A stretch of DNA of 64,000 bases from an uncultured Clostridium sp. (lineage in GTDB: Bacteria; Bacillota; Clostridia; Clostridiales; Clostridiaceae): contig URKQ01000007.1 in the NCBI GenBank assembly GCA_900548455.1, positions 99,464 to 163,463 on the forward strand, written 5' to 3'. Each line of letters begins with the position of its first letter. The stretch's first letter is position 1. The notes below the pieces were generated by a model. The model saw nothing but the letters and a program-made list of their open reading frames with translations. It searched no databases and had not been told where the DNA came from. Shown here piece by piece: positions 17,920-24,853 of the stretch. The position numbers and the translations under genes are program-made.

Positions 17920-18993
17920 TTATTTTATTCTATTTTTCTCTATTAAGGTAACTATGTTATTTAAACTATCTCTTTGTTTACTTTTACTCATATTCTCTAT
18001 ATATTTAGCCTTATTGTCTTTAATGTCTTTAACTGCATCTAGAAGACTTAATGCATTTAAGTTTTCTTCTTCTATTACCATACTATAGCCCGCTTTTTCA
18101 AAAGACTTAGCATTTAATATTTGATCACCTCTACTAGCTTTTGCTGATAACGGAATTAATATATTAGGTTTCTTAAGGGCTAAAAGTTCGAATATCGTAT
18201 TAGCACCAGCTCTTGAAATAACAATATCAGCTAGTTGCATTAAATCACTCAATTCTTCTTTAATATATTCAAACTGTGCGTATCCTTCAATCATATTATA
18301 GTTTCTATCAATATTACCTTTTCCACAAAGATGAACCACATTATATTCTTTTAGTAAATCCTTTAATGATTCTCTCACGCATTCATTAACAATTCTTGAA
18401 CCTAAGCTACCACCTGTTACAAGAATTACAGGCTTATTATCTTTAAATCCACAGAATTCTCTTCCCTTAATTTTACTTCCCTTGAATAATTCTTCTCTTA
18501 TAGGTGATCCAGTAAGTACTGCTTTCTTCTTATTTACATGATTCATGGCTTCTTCAAATGTTACACATATTTTTGTAGCATAAGGCATAGATATTTTATT
18601 TGCAAGCCCAGGAGTCATATCGGATTCATGTATTATAACTGGAATCTTATTAAAGTAAGCTCCTAAAACTACTGGTACTGAAACAAATCCACCCTTAGAA
18701 AAAACAATGTTTGGCTTTTCCTTCTTAATTATAGCCTTTGCTTCAAAAACTCCCTTAATTACTTTAAAAGGGTCAGTGAAGTTTTTCACATCAAAATATC
18801 TTCTAAGTTTACCACTAGAAATAGCATGATATTTAATCTTTTCCTCTTCAATAAGTTTCTTTTCTATACCACTTGCCGTGCCTATATATTGAATTTCATA
18901 TCCTAGTTCCTTTAATTTAGGCATTAACGCTATGTTTGGAGTAACATGTCCTGCTGTTCCTCCGCCTGTCATAATAATTTTTTTGTTACTCAA
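17920..18993 (-). CDS. murG: MurG, lipid II synthase (GlcNAc transferase)
   Basis: 357 residues, GT28 family. N-terminal MTGGGTAGHVTPNIALMP glycine-rich loop, HESDMTPGLANK, then GGSLGSRIVNECV and the UDP-GlcNAc site SRAGANTIFELLALKKPNILIPL. It transfers GlcNAc to lipid I on the inner membrane face to form lipid II. Two TTG codons lie six bases apart; the second (18993) has GGAGG at eight-base spacing and is preferred. It is monocistronic here, not in a mur/fts cluster. Confidence 0.95.
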   Translation of the reverse strand: MSNKKIIMTGGGTAGHVTPNIALMPKLKELGYEIQYIGTASGIEKKLIEEEKIKYHAISSGKLRRYFDVKNFTDPFKVIKGVFEAKAIIKKEKPNIVFSKGGFVSVPVVLGAYFNKIPVIIHESDMTPGLANKISMPYATKICVTFEEAMNHVNKKKAVLTGSPIREELFKGSKIKGREFCGFKDNKPVILVTGGSLGSRIVNECVRESLKDLLKEYNVVHLCGKGNIDRNYNMIEGYAQFEYIKEELSDLMQLADIVISRAGANTIFELLALKKPNILIPLSAKASRGDQILNAKSFEKAGYSMVIEEENLNALSLLDAVKDIKDNKAKYIENMSKSKQRDSLNNIVTLIEKNRIK

Positions 18994-19263
18994 TTTCAAA
19001 TCCTCCCAAATCTTTATAGTAAAATTTTAATCTTACTATACATACCATTATATGCTACTAGCTATATTATGCTCCTTATTAAGTTATGCCACAGATAAGT
19101 TAAAAAGTAAATAGATATAACAGATTTTTGAATATTGTATCTAATTTTTAAATAAATTATGGTAATTTGACATATTAATTCCGATGTTGCCACCCATTCT
19201 CTTAAATATTATCCTTATATCCGGGTAAAATACTATTATCAAAACAAAGGAGGTGAAAATTAC

Positions 19264-19467
19264 ATGTCAAACTCTAATTCAAGTTATAATAAACCAGTAG
19301 TTCCTGAAGCTAAAGCTGGATTAAACAAATTCAAAATGGAAGCTGCTCAAGAAGTTGGAGTTAACTTAAAAGAAGGTTACAATGGAGACCTTACTTCTAA
19401 AGAAGCTGGATCTGTAGGTGGCCAAATGGTTAAAAAAATGGTTGAATCTTACGAGAAAAACCTATAG
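19264..19467 (+). CDS. Alpha/beta-type small acid-soluble spore protein 1
   Basis: 67 residues. Core SASP motif VVPEAKAGLNKFKMEAAQEVGV with the germination-protease site in MEAAQE, and the GSVGGQMVKKMVESYE DNA-binding helix. These proteins coat spore DNA and protect it from UV and are degraded on germination. GGAGGTGA precedes ATG 19264. It would be expected to have a sigma-G promoter, but I did not find a convincing -35/-10 pair upstream. Confidence 0.95.
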   Translation: MSNSNSSYNKPVVPEAKAGLNKFKMEAAQEVGVNLKEGYNGDLTSKEAGSVGGQMVKKMVESYEKNL

Positions 19468-19609
19468 TTCAAATTTGCAGCTAGCAGTTGGGAAAAATAT
19501 TATTTGACAATATTATTATTTGATAAAATAATGTATATTACTCAAATAACAAGTATTAAAATGTGTTTGTTTGTTTAACTTATCTACCTAATAAAAGGAG
19601 GAATTTTTT

Positions 19610-19801
19610 ATGACAAGCAGAAATAGAGTATTAGTACCAGAAGCTAAAGCAGGTTTAAACAAATTTAAAATGGAAGCTGCTCAAGAAGTTGGAGTTAACT
19701 TAAAAGAAGGTTACAATGGAGACCTTACTTCTAGAGAAGCTGGATCAATCGGCGGACAAATGGTTAAAAAAATGGTTGAAGCTTACGAAAGAAATTTATA
19801 G
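19610..19801 (+). CDS. Alpha/beta-type small acid-soluble spore protein 2
   Basis: 63 residues, nearly the same as the SASP 140 bases upstream; they differ mainly at the N-terminus and in four or five later residues (for example GSIGGQ instead of GSVGGQ). A run of more than 60 bases in the centre is identical even at third codon positions, which points to recent duplication or gene conversion. AGGAGG precedes ATG 19610 and a strong terminator follows at 19866. Confidence 0.95.
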   Translation: MTSRNRVLVPEAKAGLNKFKMEAAQEVGVNLKEGYNGDLTSREAGSIGGQMVKKMVEAYERNL

Positions 19802-19865
19802 AATTATATAAACTAAAAATTCTGTAAATCCCCTTAAATAATAACTTGTAAGCAACACAAAATAG

Positions 19866-19889
19866 AAGAGGCCCTCGGGCCTCTTTTTC
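19866..19889 (+). terminator. Terminator after the SASP pair
   Basis: AAGAGGCCC TC GGGCCTCTT followed by TTTTC on the plus strand. The leftward recJ gene ends at 19925, so it may serve both strands. Confidence 0.9.
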
Positions 19890-19924
19890 AATGTTTAAAA
19901 TATTATAATCTCTCTATAATCTCT

Positions 19925-21700
19925 TTACTTAGAAATTTTTATATCCTTAATTTTTAACTGAACATTTCTTCTACCCATATATTCATTAATATCTGGTTGA
20001 AATAAAATATCTAAATATAATCCCACTGGTCTATCTATGGCTGCGTTAAAATTATCTCCATAAACTTCAAATAAGATATCTTCAACTTCTTTACTTTTAT
20101 TAAAATACAGTCCATCTACCTTTCTCCCTGGACCATCTAAAGCAAATTCAAACTTCACATGTTGATTATCAGAACCTAAAAATCTCATAGAATTAACCTT
20201 AACTCTTCTAGCCATAAGTACTGGAGATGGATTTCCCTTTCCAAAAGGTTCTAAAAGTTTAAATTCCTCTACAACAGCTTCATTTACATAGTTTAAACTT
20301 ATAGGAGAGTCAATCTTCATTTTCACAGCAATATCATTATTAGTTAATTTGCAATTATCATTAAGTTCTTTTCTAAATTTATCAATATTCTCTTCTTCAA
20401 TTGAAAGACCTGCTGCCATTGGATGTCCACCAAATTTATATAAAAGATGACTACACTTTAACATCTCTTCAAACATATTATACTCTTCTATAGATCTACC
20501 AGAACCCTTTGGCATTTCCTTACCACTTGTTATAACAAAAGTTGGTTTTCCGTATTTTTCTTTCACTCTTCCTGCCACAATTCCCGCAATACTCTCATGA
20601 ATTTTATCATTAAAAATTACGAGGACCTTATCCTCGTTTAGACTACCTTTTTCAATGATCTCACAAACCTCTTCAACACTTTCAGTAGTTAAATCCTGTC
20701 TTTCCTTATTAAGATTATATACCTTTGCTGCTAAATCTCTAGCTTCTTTATCATCTTCTGAAAGAATTAATTGTAATGATAATAGTGCCGTCTCTAATCT
20801 TCCAGTAGCATTAATACAAGGTCCAATATTAAATCCCACATTGTAACAAGATACCTGTCCTTCAATACCAATTATATCTTTCAAAGCTTTTAATCCCTTA
20901 TTCTTAGTATTAGTTAAAACCTTAAGACCTTCCTTAGCAATAACCCTATTTTCATCAACAAGATCAACTACATCACAAATTGTTCCGATAGCAGCCAATT
21001 CCAATAAATCACTGGAATCAACATCTTTAAGTCCAAAGGCTTCATATAAAGCCACAGAAAACTTATATGCAATTCCCGCACCACATAAAATTTTAAATGG
21101 ATAACTGCAATCTTCTCTCTTTGGATTAATTAAAGCATCACTTTTAGGAATCATTGTTTTTCTTACTCCATCACACTCTTCAAAAGGCAATTCATGATGA
21201 TCCGTAACAATAACCTTCATTCCTAATTCTTTAGCCCTATCTACCTCTTTTATAGCTGATATCCCGTTATCACAAGAAATTATAAGATCATATCCTTCTT
21301 GGGATATAATCTCAATTCTCTCTAGACTCATTCCATATCCTTCATTTTCTCTATGAGGTATATGATAACTAACATTTCCACCACAATTTCTTATAGCTTT
21401 ATAAAGTATCGCTGTACTCGTCACTCCATCGGCATCATAATCTCCATAAACCATAATTTTTTCTTTATTCTTTATGGCATCACACATAATCTTAATTCCC
21501 CTATCCATGTCCTTCATTAAATATGGATTATAAAGATTATTAAAACTTCCATAAAAAAACTCTTTAAGCTTATGAATGTCATTTATATTTCTATTTAATA
21601 GTACCCTTAAAGTAATCGGTGTAATCTTACCTTTTGTAGCACTGTATAACTTATCTAGGTCAGCTCTAGAAAAATTAGTTTCATTCCAAATAGTTTCCAC
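19925..21700 (-). CDS. recJ: RecJ single-stranded-DNA 5'-3' exonuclease
   Basis: 591 residues. DHH domain with VYGDYDADGVTSTAIL, SCDNGISA and VTDHHELP (motifs I-III), followed by AAIGTICDVVDL and the DHHA1 domain with SGRSIEEYNMFEEM and the FGGHPMAAGLSIE loop; an OB-like segment closes the protein. RecJ acts in recombination and mismatch repair. GTG start at 21700 with AAGGTGAT upstream. Transcribed alone, convergent with the SASP genes. Confidence 0.93.
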   Translation of the reverse strand: METIWNETNFSRADLDKLYSATKGKITPITLRVLLNRNINDIHKLKEFFYGSFNNLYNPYLMKDMDRGIKIMCDAIKNKEKIMVYGDYDADGVTSTAILYKAIRNCGGNVSYHIPHRENEGYGMSLERIEIISQEGYDLIISCDNGISAIKEVDRAKELGMKVIVTDHHELPFEECDGVRKTMIPKSDALINPKREDCSYPFKILCGAGIAYKFSVALYEAFGLKDVDSSDLLELAAIGTICDVVDLVDENRVIAKEGLKVLTNTKNKGLKALKDIIGIEGQVSCYNVGFNIGPCINATGRLETALLSLQLILSEDDKEARDLAAKVYNLNKERQDLTTESVEEVCEIIEKGSLNEDKVLVIFNDKIHESIAGIVAGRVKEKYGKPTFVITSGKEMPKGSGRSIEEYNMFEEMLKCSHLLYKFGGHPMAAGLSIEEENIDKFRKELNDNCKLTNNDIAVKMKIDSPISLNYVNEAVVEEFKLLEPFGKGNPSPVLMARRVKVNSMRFLGSDNQHVKFEFALDGPGRKVDGLYFNKSKEVEDILFEVYGDNFNAAIDRPVGLYLDILFQPDINEYMGRRNVQLKIKDIKISK

Positions 21701-21865
21701 TTTATCACCTTACCTTCCTAAGCCCACATGAATTATACCATAACAATTTATAATTTCGAAGTGGTAATAAATATCAAAAGATACCTAAAAACAATTCTTT
21801 TTATGCTTTTTTAACTCCCTTTTTAACTTGATATCATCCTTTTAAAAGTATTATCCCACTATCTC

Positions 21866-21898
21866 TGCGTCTACTGTCTTTTTTAATAAAATGTTGGC
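21866..21898. repeat. Terminal-repeat arm, outer left of the transposase-like gene
   Basis: CTTTTTTAATAAAATGTTGGC with upstream TCTACTGT, followed by GGGGCATGTCCA, which is the reverse-oriented form of the core GGACAAGC. The right arm is decayed. The rest of the 21701-22146 gap is AT-rich sequence without a recognisable gene. Confidence 0.7.
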
Positions 21899-22042
21899 GG
21901 GGCATGTCCATAATTATAAACCATCTAAATATTTTATAATAAATCACCTTAATATTTATATTTTCACATGCTATTTAACTAATTTTAGTTAATTCAAACA
22001 AATTTTATATCCTATTTATGTAAAATTTAATTAACTTTTTCT

Positions 22043-23214
22043 TTATCTATATTCTTTTTAAAAGAAATGTTGGTAAATAAAAATAAATTCAGACGAACGT
22101 ATATTCTTAAAATTTTAAGTCAATAATCTTTATGAGGTGAACTATTGTGGTAATAAATAATAATTTAAAATATAATTTGGATTTAAATGAGTATGGTTGT
22201 CCCCATTGCAACAGCACTCATGTTATTAAATACGGAAAATTTAAGTCAAAGCAACGCTTCTTATGTAAAGATTGTAATAAAACTTTTTCAATTAGAACAA
22301 ATTCTCCTTGGTATTACTCTAAAAAAGACAATGATACTTGGAAAGAATTCTGGAACTTGCAAATAGAAAAAACACCTTTACGTATCTGTGCAGAAAAGCT
22401 AAACATCAACATTGCAACAGCTTTTTCTTGGCGCCATAAAATATTAAATACTTTAAAAATTTCAACTGAACCAAAAACTATTAAAGGAAATATTTTTATG
22501 ACAAAGCGTGTATTCCATGAAAATTTTAAGGGCTCTAATACAAGTAAAACTATACTTAAAGTTAAAAAAGATCATAACCTTATTGTAATTGTATCTGGAG
22601 ACGATAATGACGATTGCTTAGTACAACCAATTTGTCTAGATAGATGGGACAAAAATTCTTTTTCACAAATTGTACTTAATAAAGTTGAATTTAATTCTTT
22701 TATATTTACTGGTGGAGATAGATATCTCGCTCTAGCTGCTCGAGGTGGCTACGATTTTAACAATCCTTACCAACATGAATATATAGATGCTTTAGTTGAA
22801 AACAAAAAATTGATTAAACCAGCAAGGGAACTAGTAACAAATATTATAAATAACTATCGAGATATTAACAATAAAGCTCGTGGTGTTGCTACAAAATATT
22901 TATCTAGATATTTCTCATTGGCTAAAATCTTTTCATTAAAAGAAAATTTTAGTTTTTCCACTGTTTTTAATAAAATTTATACGAAAGATGTTTTCTTAAT
23001 TTCTAAAAAAATTGGAGATATAATTGCATTGCAATAATGAAATAGTCTCTGTAGTAATAATAGATTCCTCCTTTGAGTAAAAATACTATTATTTTTATAA
23101 AATAACATTGCATTTCATGAATTTCTCATTACAACATAATATAACTTTTTGGTTTTTAAGAAGTTGCTTGTCCTATAACACCAACAACATTTCTCTAAAA
23201 AAGTTCATAGATAA
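22043..23214. mobile_element. IS1595-like element bounded by the dispersed repeat arms
   Basis: Inverted ends: left TTATCTATATTCTTTTTAAA continuing to GAAATGTTGGT (22043-22074); right, read inward, TTATCTATGAACTTTTTTAG continuing to GAAATGTTGTTGGT (23214-23180). About 32-35 bases of terminal inverted repeat enclose one gene, total about 1.17 kb, a normal size for this family. I see no clear target duplication. The ends match the arms of the short 70-bp repeats elsewhere, so those look like non-autonomous derivatives. Confidence 0.65.
22147..23037 (+). CDS. IS1595/ISXO2-like transposase-related protein, catalytic residues missing
   Basis: 296 residues, uninterrupted. N-terminal zinc ribbon C18xxC21...C40xxC43, then an HTH (LRICAEKLNINIATAFSWRHKIL, about 78-100) typical of IS1595-type transposases. 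The downstream segment GNIFMTKRVFHENFKG (114-129) aligns gap-free with the family pattern G-x-I-E-I-D-E-T-Y-F...FKG, but Asp and Glu are T119 and K120. The second Asp position (TDG) is TGG at 188-190. The late block GVATKYLSRYF is kept. It probably binds DNA but should not transpose by itself. GTG start behind GAGGTGA. Confidence 0.75.
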   Translation: MVINNNLKYNLDLNEYGCPHCNSTHVIKYGKFKSKQRFLCKDCNKTFSIRTNSPWYYSKKDNDTWKEFWNLQIEKTPLRICAEKLNINIATAFSWRHKILNTLKISTEPKTIKGNIFMTKRVFHENFKGSNTSKTILKVKKDHNLIVIVSGDDNDDCLVQPICLDRWDKNSFSQIVLNKVEFNSFIFTGGDRYLALAARGGYDFNNPYQHEYIDALVENKKLIKPARELVTNIINNYRDINNKARGVATKYLSRYFSLAKIFSLKENFSFSTVFNKIYTKDVFLISKKIGDIIALQ

Positions 23215-23378
23215 TTTTTTCATCCATATATTGTCTTGATTTTTTTAACTTTCAAGGATATATTATCAATATAATTCTATAATATATCTGGTAATTGTAA
23301 TTATATGTAATGTAAAATTTTAAAAATAGCTCCTGTTTTAATTGCTTTCTATATTTTACCATTATTTATCACAGTCAC

Positions 23379-23408
23379 AACAACATTTTTCTAAAAAAGC
23401 TCTTAGAG
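23379..23408. repeat. Terminal-repeat arm, outer right of the transposase-like gene
   Basis: CAACATTTTTCTAAAAAAGC with TCTTAGAG after it, the right-arm form of the family. With the arm at 23180-23203 it mirrors the two arms on the left side of the gene. The remaining bases of the 23038-23505 gap show no gene. Confidence 0.7.
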
Positions 23409-23476
23409 TTCTGTAAACCTATCTGAGGTGGCTAAACTCCAACTTTATCCAAGACCTTCCCATTTAATAAGTGACA

Positions 23477-23507
23477 TAAAAAAAGTGGCTTTATAATTTC
23501 ACCACTT
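23477..23507 (-). terminator. Terminator of the M16 peptidase gene
   Basis: AAGTGG / CCACTT arms with a 13-base loop and a TTTTTTT run on the leftward strand; it touches the stop codon of the gene. Confidence 0.75.
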
Positions 23508-24762
23508 AGTTTGTTATTATACCAATAGATTCACCAACAAATACTTTATCAATTACCTTTTTCATCTCTGCTTCTGGTGTATAATTACATGTTTGTAGTT
23601 GATCAAATTCCTTAACAAGTAACTCTCCACTGCCATGCATAATTTCATAAACCACTAAATTCATAGCCAATACTATAGATTTTTCAACTGATAACATTCT
23701 CTTAATCTTTTGACTCTTAATATGCTTAGCAAAAAATACCTGATCAAAAACTTCACTTGAATTTGCTGCTTTTTTTACAAATTCAATTTTTTCACTTATT
23801 ATCTTTTTTACAAGTTCAAGATTTTCCTTTGATGTTGATAAAGTTATAGAGTACAGCTTAATGCCCTTTTCACTCTTAACTTTTCCCTGAATATCATAAA
23901 CAAGTCCTCTCTTTGTCCTTATCTCATCGTATAAAAGAGAGCTTGTACCAGATGCAAAATATTCATTAAACAATTGAAGAATGGTTACCTCTCTAGGATT
24001 AAGTTTATGTATTGGAAAGATATATTGCATTTTACAACCGTTAATATTCTTATTTTCCTCAACAAAAACTCCCTCTCTAGGATTTTCATATAATACATTT
24101 TTAACATTCCCTATTGAATCTTTGTCCTCGTTATTAACCTTAACTCTATTATTAATTTCATTGTTTATTATGTTTTTAACTTCCTCACAAGATAGAGAAG
24201 TTACAACTGAAATCACACAATTTTCATAGGTATAGTATTTATTATAAAATTGCTTTAAATCTTCCAATTCAAATGAATTTATACTATCCTCTCTACCAAT
24301 TATCAATTCTTTAATTCTACGATTTTTAAAACTATTATAGAATAACATATCTTCACAATGCTGGTTAATATCGTCACTCCACTCTTTTAATTCTTCCAGT
24401 ATTACAGAAATTTCTTCCTTAAATCCTTCCTCCTTAAAAGCTGGGTTAAATACTACATCAAAATATATATCAAATGCCTTTTTAAAGTCCTCTTTCAAGC
24501 AGCTTCCATAGTAAACTACATATGGATAATTAGTCATAGCATTATGAAATCCAAAAAATTCATTGCATAAATCATTAATTTCTTTTTCACTTCTGTTATT
24601 TGTACCTTTAAAAACCATATGTTCTACCACATGGGCAAGGCCTAATTCATCCTTTCCTTCAACATTAGCACCAGCCTCAAATCCTATTGTAAAAGAGGTA
24701 ATATCCCCTGGGACCTTTTCATAAAGAAGTTTTAATCCATTTTCTAATATAACTTTCTCCAT
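23506..24762 (-). CDS. M16 family zinc metallopeptidase (pitrilysin-like)
   Basis: 418 residues, one M16 repeat pair. The inverted zinc motif HVVEH (HxxEH) is near residue 45 after GLAHVVEHMVFKG, with the distal Glu in EISVILEELKEW about 75 residues on. The C-terminal half carries the ASGTSSLLYDEIRTKRGLVY substrate-binding region. This looks like the mitochondrial-processing-peptidase-like proteins of Firmicutes (YmxG type), usually with unknown substrate. Start ATG 24762 behind GTGGAG; the GTG at 24774 lies within the ribosome site. Confidence 0.88.
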   Translation of the reverse strand: MEKVILENGLKLLYEKVPGDITSFTIGFEAGANVEGKDELGLAHVVEHMVFKGTNNRSEKEINDLCNEFFGFHNAMTNYPYVVYYGSCLKEDFKKAFDIYFDVVFNPAFKEEGFKEEISVILEELKEWSDDINQHCEDMLFYNSFKNRRIKELIIGREDSINSFELEDLKQFYNKYYTYENCVISVVTSLSCEEVKNIINNEINNRVKVNNEDKDSIGNVKNVLYENPREGVFVEENKNINGCKMQYIFPIHKLNPREVTILQLFNEYFASGTSSLLYDEIRTKRGLVYDIQGKVKSEKGIKLYSITLSTSKENLELVKKIISEKIEFVKKAANSSEVFDQVFFAKHIKSQKIKRMLSVEKSIVLAMNLVVYEIMHGSGELLVKEFDQLQTCNYTPEAEMKKVIDKVFVGESIGIITN

Positions 24763-24804
24763 AATTTTCTCCACATTTTCTACTTAAATATATTTTATTG
24801 TAAT

Positions 24805-24836
24805 AAAGAAGCAGTTATTTATTTAACCGCTTCTTT
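24805..24836 (-). terminator. Terminator of the parE-parC operon
   Basis: AAAGAAGC a GTTA, six-base loop, TAAC c GCTTCTTT. On the leftward strand the 3' arm ends in TTT with ATTAC after it. Just beyond the parC stop. Confidence 0.7.
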
Positions 24837-24853
24837 ATCTTAAAAATTATTAA

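Noticed and set aside
19000..19263. Sigma-G promoter before the SASP genes
   Set aside because: TGAATA-like and AATACTA-like hexamers exist but not at correct spacing, so the site could not be supported.
23041..23066. TCTCTGTAGTAATAATAG as a fourth copy of the GGCTCT relic
   Set aside because: Match is short and imperfect in AT-rich sequence just after the transposase-like gene; could be chance.
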